From: CAIZGX01 sp044349305
GTDB taxonomy: Bacteria > Bacteroidota > Bacteroidia > Flavobacteriales_D > Sanyastnellaceae
Direction: 5' to 3'
Assembly (NCBI GenBank): GCA_044349305.1
Contig: JBIKRF010000002.1
Span: 1 to 64,000 of the forward strand
DNA length: 64,000 nt
Position numbers and translations under genes: made by a program. Below, in pieces: positions 1 to 8,075 of the stretch. A model generated the notes under the pieces. The model was not told the origin of the DNA. It was given only the letters and a program-made list of their open reading frames with translations, and ran no database searches. The first letter of the stretch is position 1. Every line of letters starts with the position of its first letter.

Positions 1-782
1 CAACGCAGAAGACCTTCTTAATTGGAACACTCGCTATCGCAGGTATTTTCCCATTCGCTGGTTTCTTCTCGAAAGATCAAATTTTGGCGCATGCCATGGA
101 ACACAACATGCCTGTGTTTATCTTGTTGGTGATTGCTTCAGCATGCACAGCTTTCTACATGTTCCGCATGTACTACTTGACATTTCACGGAGAGTTCAGA
201 GGCACACACGCGCAAGAACATCACTTGCATGAGTCTCCAGCTTCCATGACCCTTCCACTTTGGGTATTGGCTGTTCTTTCTATCATTGGCGGATTCATTG
301 GATTCCCTCACGCCTTAGGACACGCGATTCATTTCCCACACGCTTTAGATCATTTCCTTGAAGGACCTGTTCTTGTTGCAGTTGGAGACATGTCGGTTAC
401 GGTTGAAATTATCTTGGCGTTAGCTACAATGGGAATTGCAGTAGTAATGATTTACGTAGCACACAACATCTACATTGCGAAGGCTACTCCGGTTTTAGAA
501 GACAACGAAATCACTTCTCCTATTCACAAACTTCTGAATAAGAAATACGGATTCGATGAGTTGTACGAAGCGATGTTTAAGAAACCTGCTAACGCAATCG
601 GACATGCATTCGCAACAGTTGTTGAATGGAAAATTATTGACGGAATCGTTAATGCGGCTGGAACAGCTGCTGAAGGTGTTGGTGCATTGGCAAGAAGATT
701 ACACGGCGGTCACATCGCTGGTTACTTGCTCACCTTCATCGTTGGATTAATTATTTTATTGGGATTGATTTTTAAAGCATAA
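1..782 (+). CDS. nuoL: NADH-quinone oxidoreductase subunit L, C-terminal part
   Basis: The window opens inside this gene; 259 residues are readable from base 3 to the TAA at 780-782. The first residues include the AGIFPFAGFFSKDQI segment, which is typical of the conserved transmembrane helices of the Na+/H+ antiporter-like subunits of complex I. Further hydrophobic helices follow. Near the end a charged stretch (NKKYGFDELYEAMFKKPANAIG) and a last membrane helix match the NuoL lateral helix and terminal anchor. It pumps protons in the inner membrane during NADH oxidation. nuoM starts 6 bp downstream, so the two are co-transcribed. The start lies outside the window. Confidence 0.95.
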   Translation, partial: TQKTFLIGTLAIAGIFPFAGFFSKDQILAHAMEHNMPVFILLVIASACTAFYMFRMYYLTFHGEFRGTHAQEHHLHESPASMTLPLWVLAVLSIIGGFIGFPHALGHAIHFPHALDHFLEGPVLVAVGDMSVTVEIILALATMGIAVVMIYVAHNIYIAKATPVLEDNEITSPIHKLLNKKYGFDELYEAMFKKPANAIGHAFATVVEWKIIDGIVNAAGTAAEGVGALARRLHGGHIAGYLLTFIVGLIILLGLIFKA

Positions 783-788
783 GCACCT

Positions 789-2216
789 ATGTTAACTCTC
801 GCACTACTTTGTATACCCGCCTTCTTCGGACTGATGATGTTCCTATCATCTGATTTATCGAAGAAATTAGCATGGGTCGGTTCTTTACTCAACGCAGCTG
901 TTGCCATTGGTGCCGCTGTTGCCGTTTCATACGGAAAAACAGAAATTCTTGAATTCGATGGTGGCAACATTGCTCCGCTTGGCGCACACTTCGCACTTTC
1001 GATAAATGCAACAAGCATCTTAATGGTGTTGTTGAATGCATGCCTTCTTCCATTCATTGTTCATGTAGCAAGCAAGCATGAAATGCGCAACGAATCGGCA
1101 TTCCTTTCGTTAATCCTTTTCATGTCGTCTGCCATGATGGGCGCTTTCCTTGCGAACGACTCGTTCCTTTTCTACATCTGTTACGAAGCAGCATTGGTTC
1201 CGATTTACTTCATTATTCTACAATGGAGCACCGCTGAAAACAAAAGCAAAATTGTGTTGAAGTTTTTCGTCTACACACTCTTCGCTTCTTTGTTCATGTT
1301 GTTCTCATTGTTGTATGTTCGTCAGTTCGCAGACAGCTTCTTAATCTCAGACATGATTGCCGCTGGATCGAAACTTTCACAGCACGAGCAAGTGTGGGTA
1401 TTCGCAGGATTTTTCATTGCCTTCGCAGTGAAAATTCCAATCTTCCCTTTTCACACTTGGCAGCCGAACACTTATAAGGCAGCGCCTACAGCAGGTACCA
1501 TGTTGCTTGCAGCAGTTATGTTGAAGATGGCCACTTACGGATTACTTCGCATTACCATGCCTATGGTTCCTGCTGGAGCAGCGAATGCAGACTGGGCCAT
1601 GTGGTTGTGCGTGATTAGCATCATCTACGCTTCATTTGTGGCGTTGAATCAGACCAGCTTCAAACTGTTAATTGCGTATTCTTCTATTGCTCACGTGGGC
1701 ATGATTGCGCTTGGAATTTTAGCAAATGGAAATACCGCTTATGAAGGTGCATTGATTGAGATGGTATCTCACGGAGCCATTGCGGTTGGATTGTTCTACA
1801 TTGCAGATATGATTGAATCGCGTGTGGGACACGACCACTTCAACAAGTTGGGTGGACTTCGTGAAAAGCATCCGGCATTTGCCTTTTTGTTTTTCGTTAT
1901 TGTTATGGCCTCTGTCGCACTTCCTGTAACAAGCGGATTTGTTGGTGAATTCTTGTTGCTTCAAAGCGTGGGGAGTCACAACATCGTAATGGCGCTATTG
2001 GCTGGACTTACCGTTGTTTTCGGAGCCGTGTATATGTTGCGTGCGTTTCAAAGCACTATGCTCGGTAAGCACAATGCTGAATTGGCGTTTGCTGAAATGA
2101 CAGCATCAGAGAAAATGGTGTTAACCATTCTTGTCATTATTACAATTGCTATTGGTGTCTATCCGGGTGTGTTACTCGACGTTGTTCACAAAGGCCTTCA
2201 ACTTACTGGAATTTAA
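789..2216 (+). CDS. nuoM: NADH-quinone oxidoreductase subunit M
   Basis: 475 residues, almost entirely hydrophobic helices. It is an antiporter-like proton-pumping subunit of the membrane arm of complex I. The key glutamate of the family is present at residue 133 (FYICYEAALVPIYF), and the conserved HTWQPNTYKAAPTAG loop follows. Length is close to the family norm of about 490-510. It sits between nuoL and nuoN, with 4 bp before nuoN, in the usual nuo order. Nothing is missing. Confidence 0.97.
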   Translation: MLTLALLCIPAFFGLMMFLSSDLSKKLAWVGSLLNAAVAIGAAVAVSYGKTEILEFDGGNIAPLGAHFALSINATSILMVLLNACLLPFIVHVASKHEMRNESAFLSLILFMSSAMMGAFLANDSFLFYICYEAALVPIYFIILQWSTAENKSKIVLKFFVYTLFASLFMLFSLLYVRQFADSFLISDMIAAGSKLSQHEQVWVFAGFFIAFAVKIPIFPFHTWQPNTYKAAPTAGTMLLAAVMLKMATYGLLRITMPMVPAGAANADWAMWLCVISIIYASFVALNQTSFKLLIAYSSIAHVGMIALGILANGNTAYEGALIEMVSHGAIAVGLFYIADMIESRVGHDHFNKLGGLREKHPAFAFLFFVIVMASVALPVTSGFVGEFLLLQSVGSHNIVMALLAGLTVVFGAVYMLRAFQSTMLGKHNAELAFAEMTASEKMVLTILVIITIAIGVYPGVLLDVVHKGLQLTGI

Positions 2217-2220
2217 TTTT

Positions 2221-3573
2221 ATGAAAGAGTTATTATTAACCGCATTATTGGGAATTGGAGTTTTGGTTTTAGACATTCTAAACCTGAAGAAATACGTTCT
2301 CCCATTTATACTTCTTGCCTTGGCTACGTTGGTTGGCTTTATTGCTGCCGATTGGAACACCGTTGAGACGCCATTCAACCACACCATGTTGGTGTATGAG
2401 AACGGAGCGAACTTGGCTTTAGGCGTTTTCGCTGTAGTCTTGTTCTTCTGGTTTATTCTTTCTTCGTCTTACTTCAAACAACACGAAGGAAAAACAGATC
2501 TGTACGCCTTGGTGGTATTCAGTTTTTGCGGTGCTGGACTCTTGGCTTCTTTCGGAAACATGGCTATGTTATTCTTAGGGGTTGAAATCTTAAGTATTCC
2601 TGTTTATGTTTTGGCGGCGAGCAAGAAGCACGATTTGGCTTCAAACGAAAGTGGATTCAAGTACTTCATCTTGGGTTCTGTGGCATCTGCTATTTTGTTG
2701 TTCGGAATCACCTTGGTTTACGGCGCAACTGGAAGTTTCGATTTAGCAGTTATCTCGAATTTCATTCAAGAAGGAAAAGACGCATCGATCATTATGAATG
2801 TTGGAATTACCATGATTTTGGTTGGATTCCTTTTCAAAATTTCAGCAGCACCTTTCCACATTTGGACTCCAGACGTTTATCAAGGTGCACCAACATGGAT
2901 CACCGCATTCATGTCAACCATAGTGAAAGCAGCTGCTATGGTAGCGTTGTTCAAACTCTTCACAGGTCCATTTCAATTTTATGTTGAAGCCAATGGTTAC
3001 ACCATTGGGGTTATCGCTGCGGTAACGCTTATTGCTTCCAACACAGCAGCATTATGGCAAACCGACGTGAAGCGCATGTTGGCTTACTCGAGTATCTCTC
3101 ACGCAGGATTTTTATTGTCTACCATAATTGGAAATGCATCGTTGTTGAGTTTGTTGTTCTACTTGCTCACATATAGCATTGCCGGAATCATTGCCTTCGG
3201 TGTAATTAAAGAAACACAAACCTTGGAAGGAAATCCGTTGAAAGGCTTATACAGAAGAAACGGTGTATTGGCATTTGCTTTCACTGCAGCGCTACTTTCA
3301 ATGGCAGGCATTCCTCCGTTTAGCGGATTCATTGCAAAGTATTTCGTCATTGCACAATTGATCGAAGCGAAGTATTTCGCATTGGTGGTTGTAATGATCA
3401 TCACCTCTGCCATCGGAGCCTTCTACTACTTGCGCGCATCGTTGAATGTTTATCAGCACATCGAAAACGCCGGCCGCATTGTCCTAACTCCGCTTGTTAA
3501 ATGGACGTACATTTTGCTAACGGCATTGTTGGTTTTACTTACAGTAGCAGCAGGATATATTCATCTTTTATAA
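2221..3573 (+). CDS. nuoN: NADH-quinone oxidoreductase subunit N
   Basis: 450 residues from ATG 2221. An open frame extends upstream to 2131, but that part overlaps nuoM, and the start at 2221 gives the normal MKELLLTALLGIGVLVLD beginning. It is the third antiporter-like subunit of the complex I membrane arm. The conserved glutamate is at residue 122 (FLGVEILSIPVYVL), and the HIWTPDVYQGAPTW loop is intact. It is the last gene of the nuo operon. Twelve bases after its stop a mini-hairpin array begins at 3586, which may act as the 3' boundary of the nuo transcript (inference). Confidence 0.96.
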   Translation: MKELLLTALLGIGVLVLDILNLKKYVLPFILLALATLVGFIAADWNTVETPFNHTMLVYENGANLALGVFAVVLFFWFILSSSYFKQHEGKTDLYALVVFSFCGAGLLASFGNMAMLFLGVEILSIPVYVLAASKKHDLASNESGFKYFILGSVASAILLFGITLVYGATGSFDLAVISNFIQEGKDASIIMNVGITMILVGFLFKISAAPFHIWTPDVYQGAPTWITAFMSTIVKAAAMVALFKLFTGPFQFYVEANGYTIGVIAAVTLIASNTAALWQTDVKRMLAYSSISHAGFLLSTIIGNASLLSLLFYLLTYSIAGIIAFGVIKETQTLEGNPLKGLYRRNGVLAFAFTAALLSMAGIPPFSGFIAKYFVIAQLIEAKYFALVVVMIITSAIGAFYYLRASLNVYQHIENAGRIVLTPLVKWTYILLTALLVLLTVAAGYIHLL

Positions 3574-3585
3574 TTAAAAGATTTA

Positions 3586-3822
3586 TCCGCATAGCGGACC
3601 TGTCCCTCCGGGATGTATCCGTAAAACGGACCTGTCCCTTCGGGATGTATCCACGTAGTGGACCTGTCCCTTCGGGATGTATCCGCATAGCGGACTTGTC
3701 CCTTCGGGATGTATCCACCTAGTGGACCTGTCCCTTCGGGATGTATCCACGTAGTGGACCTGTCCCTTTGGGATGTATCCACGTGGTGGACCTGTCCCTT
3801 CGGGATGTATCAACGTAGTGGA
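3586..3822. repeat. Array A: seven 32-bp tandem units of covarying mini-hairpins
   Basis: Seven exact-length 32-bp units run from 3596 to 3819, with a partial unit before them and a final palindrome at 3810-3822. Each unit holds two palindromes: TCCC-ttc-GGGA, and TCCAC-gta-GTGGA. The second stem occurs as TCCGC-ata-GCGGA (3586 and 3682), TCCGT-aaa-ACGGA (3618) and TCCAC with loops gta, cta or gtg, so two stem positions change on both sides together. Only the last copy (TCAAC) is mismatched. Because 32 is not a multiple of 3, the repeat-rich reverse-strand reading frames here are not genes. The linkers are cctg and tgta. Confidence 0.95.
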
Positions 3823-3852
3823 AACAAATTCTTTGCCTAACAACATCACATC

Positions 3853-4362
3853 ATGAACAACCAAACCATTTACTCCGAAGCTCCAACATACTTCCACTAT
3901 TACTACGGACTTATTCCATCGAATGACTTGCTAGAAGCGTTGGAAGTGGATTTAAATGCGACACTAGACATTCTCAATTCCATCCCTTCCGAAAAAGAAA
4001 ACTTTGCATACGCTCCTGGCAAATGGACAACCAAAGAAGTGTTCAAGCACATCATTGAATGCGAACGCATTTTCGCTTATCGCGCTTTGCGTTTTTCAAG
4101 ATTCGACAACACGCCTCTTCCTGGATTTAACGAGAACGACTACATAGACAACTCGAAACAAATGAATCAGAGCCTTGCTGAATTAATTGCTGAATTCGAG
4201 CTCGTCCGCAAGTCAACCATTGCTCTATTCAAATACATGTCGCCTGAAATGCTTCAATTCCAAGCCCCAGCGAACAACACCTCTTACTCCACTCGCGCCA
4301 TCGGCTTCATGATTGTGGGTCATTGCATTCATCATTGCAATTTTGTGAAGAAGAATTATTAA
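3853..4362 (+). CDS. DinB-like superfamily protein
   Basis: 169 residues, a predicted four-helix bundle of the DinB/YfiT type. These small proteins bind a divalent metal through three histidines, and most have no assigned reaction (some are thiol transferases). The helix around HIIECERIFAYRALRFSR and the C-terminal GHCIHHCNFVKKNY match the metal-binding helices, supplying candidate histidines. The protein stops at KKNY, where relatives usually carry one or more further residues. A 77-bp stretch encoding the end of this protein is repeated almost exactly at 5291-5367. Family confidence is high; function is unknown. Confidence 0.8.
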   Translation: MNNQTIYSEAPTYFHYYYGLIPSNDLLEALEVDLNATLDILNSIPSEKENFAYAPGKWTTKEVFKHIIECERIFAYRALRFSRFDNTPLPGFNENDYIDNSKQMNQSLAELIAEFELVRKSTIALFKYMSPEMLQFQAPANNTSYSTRAIGFMIVGHCIHHCNFVKKNY

Positions 4363-4501
4363 GGGCTCTAGTTTTTTATTTCCATTTCTGCCTTCAGGAA
4401 TATCAAATTGATTTGACGACGCGGCCAATAAGACAAAATGAGACGGCAACTAAATTTGATTTGGCACATTTCTTGGTTTTTTTTTAGAGAAATATAACAA
4501 T

Positions 4502-5146
4502 ATGAAAAAATTGCTACTCTTTCTTTTCTCAGTATTAAACCTTACTATTTTGGCTCAGACGCCTGTTAAAGAAGCTAAAATTGGCACACAAATTTGGACT
4601 GCTACGAACCTTAATACCGCCAAATTCAGAAATGGTGAATTAATCCCACAAGCTAAAACAGCCGAAGAATGGAAAAAGGCAGGTCAAGAAGGCAAACCCG
4701 CTTGGTGCTTTTATAATTTTTCAAGTGAAAATGGTAAAAAATACGGTCGACTTTATAATTGGTTTGCTGTGAACGATAAAAGAGGACTTGCCCCCAATGG
4801 ATACAAAATACCAACCGACGCAGAATGGAAAATACTTGTTGATTATTGTGGAGGAATTATGGAGGCAGGTAAAAAACTAAAAAGTGCAACAGGTTGGAAC
4901 GAAAAAGGAAATGGAACAGTACCGAATGGTTTTAATGGTTTGCCCGGAGGATTTTGTCTAGCAGATGGAACTTTTGCAGGACTTACTACAAGTGGTGGAT
5001 GGTGGACTTCGACCGAAGGAACTGGAATTGGATATGAAAATTCTTCCTGGGATCGCTACTTAGAGGCAGAAAAAAACACTGTTGAAACCTATTCAGAACC
5101 AAGAGAACTAGGTTTCTCGGTTCGATGCATAAAAATCAAAAAATAA
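4502..5146 (+). CDS. Secreted FISUMP-domain protein (copy 1)
   Basis: 214 residues with a signal peptide (about 1-18, ending ILAQ). The rest is a FISUMP domain (Fibrobacter succinogenes major paralogous domain, TIGR02145): IGTQIWTATNLNTAKFRNGE, then YGRLYNWFAVNDKRGLAPNG, a GWWTSTE motif and a final GFSVRCIK. The domain is common on surface and secreted proteins of Bacteroidota and Fibrobacter; its molecular function is not established. A second copy lies at 8210-8866. It sits exactly between the DinB-like gene and that gene's broken copy, so it may have come in with the event that duplicated the dinB end. No T9SS sorting domain is present. Confidence 0.88.
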   Translation: MKKLLLFLFSVLNLTILAQTPVKEAKIGTQIWTATNLNTAKFRNGELIPQAKTAEEWKKAGQEGKPAWCFYNFSSENGKKYGRLYNWFAVNDKRGLAPNGYKIPTDAEWKILVDYCGGIMEAGKKLKSATGWNEKGNGTVPNGFNGLPGGFCLADGTFAGLTTSGGWWTSTEGTGIGYENSSWDRYLEAEKNTVETYSEPRELGFSVRCIKIKK

Positions 5147-5290
5147 CAACTGTAAAAACTACTGCTCGACTTGGAAAATTGAACAAGTAAAATTCATTAC
5201 AATTAAGTGGCGACAGGGCAAAATGGATAGAATTAATATTCATAGAACTCTGTCGTCATCTCTTATTTAGAGCATCCTCCTCTGACCAAA
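5147..5290. other. Intergenic stretch before the dinB remnant
   Basis: No gene is seen. GGCGACAG at 5209-5216 can pair with CTGTCGTC at 5249-5256 (one G-T pair) across a 32-base loop, a possible weak transcript-end hairpin for the FISUMP gene. The stretch is otherwise AT-rich without recognisable signals. Confidence 0.3.
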
Positions 5291-5386
5291 GCGAACAACA
5301 CCTCCTACTCCACTCGCGCCATCGGCTTCATGATTGTGGGTCATTGCATTCATCATTGCAATTTTGTAACGCAGAACTATTTGTGA
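5291..5386 (+). pseudogene. Remnant of a second DinB-like gene (C-terminus only)
   Basis: Bases 5291-5367 match 4270-4346 in 76 of 77 positions; the single change at 5305 is silent. The reading frame then continues with its own diverged ending, FVTQNYL and stop at 5384-5386, against FVKKNY and stop in the intact gene. Because the homology goes on past the near-identical block with a different but related ending, this looks like the tail of a paralogous or original dinB copy rather than a simple copy of the present gene. No start or N-terminal part is found upstream. The first hairpin of array B begins on the A of this stop codon. Confidence 0.75.
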
Positions 5387-5614
5387 ACTTCGTTATTCCT
5401 ACTGCGTAATTTGAACTACGTTGTTAGAACTTCGTTGTTGGAACTTCGTTGTTAAACCCTCGTCCATAGGACCCTCGCAATGCTAATTGCCCTCGTCGAA
5501 GACATTCGCCCGCAGGGCATTCGTTACTTCGTAACATTAGTCAAAGACATTCGTCGAAGACATCTTCCCCTCTCTTAACCTTTCTTAACTTTAAATGTAG
5601 CATTCGTCGCAGAC
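5386..5614. repeat. Array B: mini-hairpin array with attc/cctc linkers
   Basis: About 13 palindromes in two blocks. Block one has 3-bp arms with 5-nt linkers: AAC-ttc-GTT at 5386, TAC-tgc-GTA at 5400, AAC-tac-GTT at 5414, and AAC-ttc-GTT at 5428 and 5442. Block two has linkers cctc, attc or atta: GTCC-ata-GGAC at 5462, GCAAT-gcta-ATTGC at 5477, GTC-gaa-GAC at 5495, GCCC-gca-GGGC at 5508, GTTAC-ttc-GTAAC at 5523, GTC-aaa-GAC at 5540, GTC-gaa-GAC at 5553, and after a gap GTC-gca-GAC at 5606. The gap holds a pyrimidine-rich TTAAC-repeating stretch also found in array C. All arms listed are perfectly complementary. Confidence 0.93.
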
Positions 5615-5709
5615 ATGGCTGCTATCAGTGGTATGGAAGAAATGTGACCGAATAAAAATCAACTGAAGGATTTAAATACTATCTTTAAATTCAACAAATA
5701 ATTATTTCC
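5615..5709. other. Leader region of the lipoprotein gene
   Basis: The stretch from about 5620 (ctatcagtggtatggaaga) resembles the end of the structured element at 7445-7512, suggesting a decayed copy. A TATCTTTA near 5680 is one base from the Bacteroidota TAnnTTTG promoter element. No open frame of note. Confidence 0.3.
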
Positions 5710-6219
5710 ATGTTAACCATCAAAAACTCACGATTATTCCTAGGTGTACTTATCCTATCACTTTCAAGCTGCGGAGGCAATAACCAAGATGCAACAAACA
5801 ATTCGTCAGCGGCCCGATCAGAAAATGCAACACAACAAAAAGCTGCGAGTCTCGCTTCCGACTTGTTAGGCAATTACCACGGTGTGCAACCCGGGTATTT
5901 CATGAAAAATAAATTCGGAGACGACATGGTCATAAACGGAAATAAAATTTCTGTCCCATCTATCGACTACAAGTTCCTAATTAAAGAAGACAATACTGTT
6001 AGCTTGCAGCAAATAAATCTTGAAGACAAGAGCAGAGTATATTATGAAGGAACATTTAAAATTATATCAGACAACACAACCGCTGTTAAAATTGAGTGTG
6101 CATTAAGCGATGGAAAAACGTCAAAGCCGACTTATACGCTGACAATAAATAAGAGCGATAAGAAAACGAATTGCACAGGAAGTAACGAGCCGGAATTCCA
6201 ACTAGAAAAGGTCAAATAA
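5710..6219 (+). CDS. Putative lipoprotein, unknown family
   Basis: 169 residues. A hydrophobic signal ends in the lipobox LSLSSC, with Cys21 as the lipidated residue, followed by a low-complexity Asn/Ser/Gln linker to about residue 48. The remaining 120 residues look like a small beta-rich domain (alternating strands such as TVSLQQINLEDKSRVYYEGTFKIISD). I do not recognise the family. The next gene starts 9 bp downstream on the same strand, so they are probably co-transcribed. Confidence 0.7.
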   Translation: MLTIKNSRLFLGVLILSLSSCGGNNQDATNNSSAARSENATQQKAASLASDLLGNYHGVQPGYFMKNKFGDDMVINGNKISVPSIDYKFLIKEDNTVSLQQINLEDKSRVYYEGTFKIISDNTTAVKIECALSDGKTSKPTYTLTINKSDKKTNCTGSNEPEFQLEKVK

Positions 6220-6228
6220 ACAAAAAAC

Positions 6229-6564
6229 ATGAAAAGAATTTTATCCCTTTCAATATTGCTGTTGGCATGTGGGGCAATCAATGCTCAAAAAGTATTTTCA
6301 GTTGATTATGAAAATCAAGCCGATGTCAAAGTTTTTGTTGTGAACTACGAAAATCAAGCTGACTTAAAAGTGTATAAAGTAGATTATGAAAATCAGGCCG
6401 GCAACAATGACGGCAAGTGGTTTTTCACACAGTATTCCAACCAGTCACAAAAAACGGTTTACTTCGTAGATTATGAAAATCAAGCTGATTTAAAAATATT
6501 TTTCGTGAAATATGAGAACCAAGCCGGATGGGTTAATTCATCGAAAAAAAGTTTAATGTATTAA
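6229..6564 (+). CDS. Small secreted protein of YENQA repeats
   Basis: 111 residues: a signal peptide (about 1-19, ending INAQ), then about seven degenerate copies of a 12-13 residue motif of the form VDYENQADLKVF, one of them altered to QYSNQSQKTVYF. From memory this resembles a small family once labelled DUF6150; I am not certain of the name. Each repeat carries conserved Tyr, Asn/Ser, Gln and aromatic residues, consistent with a small beta-repeat fold. No function is known. Co-directional with the lipoprotein gene before it and the LURP-like gene after it. Confidence 0.7.
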   Translation: MKRILSLSILLLACGAINAQKVFSVDYENQADVKVFVVNYENQADLKVYKVDYENQAGNNDGKWFFTQYSNQSQKTVYFVDYENQADLKIFFVKYENQAGWVNSSKKSLMY

Positions 6565-6604
6565 GCCTAGAACCGAACCTCGTTTACTGTAAAACATAAA
6601 TAAA

Positions 6605-7195
6605 ATGACTACTCCCTTTTTCGAATCCAACACTTATTTCATCGATGAAAAAGTGCAATTCTTTAAATTTGAAAATGCATATCAGGTATATAACGACAAA
6701 GGCGAGAGCATTGGTTCGATAAAACAAAAACTTACTGCGGGCCAAAAAGTCCTTAGGCTTTTGTTGAATAAGGCTATGCTTCCGTTTCTGTTCGAAATAA
6801 GAAATTCCAATGATGAACTGGAGGCTTCCATTTCCCGCGGATGGACTTTCTTAATGTCTCAAATTGTTATTAAAAACGCACAGGGAAATACAATAGGAAC
6901 AATCAAACAAAAGTTCAAGTTATTTAAACCCTCATTTAAAATATTTGATGCCGCTGAAAATCTCATTGCCGAAATCAGCGGCGATTGGAAAGCTTGGAAT
7001 TTTACAATTACAGACACTTCGGAAAATCAAATTGGATCTATTTCAAAAAAGTGGGCCGGAGCTATGAAAGAAATTTTCACATCAGCAGACAAATACAATG
7101 TGACTATTGACCCGAGCTATTCCAACTTGCAAAACAAAATTGCCATACTTTCCGGAGCTATAACCATCGATATGGTTTTGAAAGAAAGCAAATAG
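6605..7195 (+). CDS. LURP-one-related / phospholipid scramblase-like protein
   Basis: 196 residues, no signal peptide. It is built from repeated beta hairpins of the type YNDKGESIGSIKQKL, KNAQGNTIGTIKQKF, FDAAENLIAEISGDW and TDTSENQIGSISKKW. This is the pattern of the Tubby C-terminal-like fold shared by LURP-one-related proteins and phospholipid scramblases. Bacterial members have no firmly established function; membrane or lipid association is the usual guess. It ends 17 bp before array C. Confidence 0.75.
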   Translation: MTTPFFESNTYFIDEKVQFFKFENAYQVYNDKGESIGSIKQKLTAGQKVLRLLLNKAMLPFLFEIRNSNDELEASISRGWTFLMSQIVIKNAQGNTIGTIKQKFKLFKPSFKIFDAAENLIAEISGDWKAWNFTITDTSENQIGSISKKWAGAMKEIFTSADKYNVTIDPSYSNLQNKIAILSGAITIDMVLKESK

Positions 7196-7212
7196 CCTAG
7201 AATTCACCTGTG

Positions 7213-7440
7213 AACTTCGTTATTCCAACTACGTAATTTGAAAATCGTAGATTTTATTCCTACTTCGTAATTCCTATTTCATAATTGGAACTGCGTTATC
7301 ATTCTTCCCTTCTCTTACCCTCTCTTAACTTCTCTTAACTTTAAATGAAGACATTCGCCTGAAAGGCATTCGTTACTTCGTAACATTAGTCGCAGACATT
7401 CGTGCTTCGCACATTCGCCTGAAAGGCATTAGTCGAAGAC
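7213..7440. repeat. Array C: mini-hairpin array sharing units with array B
   Basis: Twelve palindromes in two blocks. Block one (5-nt linkers attcc, atttg, attgg): AAC-ttc-GTT at 7213, a mismatched AAC-tac-GTA at 7227, AAAATC-gta-GATTTT at 7241, TAC-ttc-GTA at 7261, TAT-ttc-ATA at 7275, AAC-tgc-GTT at 7289. Block two (linkers attc or atta): GCCT-gaa-AGGC at 7357, GTTAC-ttc-GTAAC at 7372, GTC-gca-GAC at 7389, GTGC-ttc-GCAC at 7402, GCCT-gaa-AGGC at 7417, GTC-gaa-GAC at 7432. A TTAAC-repeating stretch separates the blocks, as in array B, so B and C are copies of one composite element whose units have reshuffled. Confidence 0.94.
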
Positions 7441-7444
7441 AGAT

Positions 7445-7512
7445 TAGGACCTTTTTCCGGCTATCCGTTCCAAGCTTCTCGCTTCGCTAAAAGGCTTTCC
7501 ACTTCTATCCGG
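7445..7512 (+). ncRNA. Candidate structured RNA element (Flavo-1-like?)
   Basis: A compact block that is neither coding nor part of the palindrome array. It has ccggctatccg near the start and cttctatccgggg at the end, so the terminal CCGG tracts can pair and the two ctatcc segments mirror each other. The middle (aagcttctcgcttcgct, then aaaaggct) can form an inner stem with AGC/GCT pairing. The layout reminds me of short structured elements dispersed in Flavobacteria, possibly the Flavo-1 RNA motif, but this is from memory. The strand is a guess. A decayed copy of its end may lie near 5620. Confidence 0.35.
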
Positions 7513-7621
7513 GGTATGGAAGAATTGTTTTGAACAATCAAACCGTCAACTTTCTTTTTAATTACTTTTAACTGCAATTATAAAAAAACAATTGATCTAA
7601 TAAAAAAAACCATAAAAATCT
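7513..7621. other. AT-rich leader
   Basis: AT-rich leader before the repeat-protein gene at 7622. It contains gtatggaaga, also seen at 5630. No TAnnTTTG element is clear. Confidence 0.3.
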
Positions 7622-8047
7622 ATGAGAAAATTAATCATTCTTCTTTTTATTCTTTTACCTGCATTAACATTTAGCCAAGGAATTACAATTACTTGGGAAG
7701 ATAAGGACGGACGTGAATTTTCAATTAACTCCCACTCTGGAAATTTTCAATATTCAATGATTGCGGGAGACAAAATTTATTACAATGGGAAGTACGATAG
7801 CGGTCCTGAGGGCAATGTCAAATCAATTGGCAGCGTAATGGTTTACTACTGTGGAAAATATGATGGCGGTCCAGAAGGAAATATAAAAAGCGTAGGAAAT
7901 GTTAAAATCTATTACAACGGAAAATATGACGGAGGACCAGAAGGTTCGATCAAGTCTGTTGGAGGATTAAAAGTATATTATAACGGAAAATACGATAGCG
8001 GTCCGGAGGGTTCAATAAAAAGCACATCAGGTCATGTAAATCCCTAA
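7622..8047 (+). CDS. Secreted protein of four 22-residue repeats
   Basis: 141 residues: a signal peptide (about 1-18, ending TFSQG), a short beta domain, then four nearly identical 22-residue repeats of the form IYYNGKYDGGPEGNIKSVGN (residues about 50-135). One repeat has YYCGKY with a lone cysteine. The regular Tyr/Gly/Pro spacing suggests a small beta-repeat. Unknown family; similar short repeat proteins occur in Bacteroidota near envelope genes. A hairpin followed by five T residues lies 29 bp after the stop. Confidence 0.7.
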   Translation: MRKLIILLFILLPALTFSQGITITWEDKDGREFSINSHSGNFQYSMIAGDKIYYNGKYDSGPEGNVKSIGSVMVYYCGKYDGGPEGNIKSVGNVKIYYNGKYDGGPEGSIKSVGGLKVYYNGKYDSGPEGSIKSTSGHVNP

Positions 8048-8075
8048 AAAAAACGACTTGCTTTCGAATTATCGG

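Noticed and set aside
3586..3822. CRISPR array
   Set aside because: The units are tandem with no unique spacers between them, and no cas gene is in the window.
3561..3897. Reverse-strand reading frames rich in RDRSTTWIHPEGTGP repeats
   Set aside because: They translate the 32-bp array A, whose period is not a multiple of three; the DNA shows covarying palindromes rather than a coding pattern.
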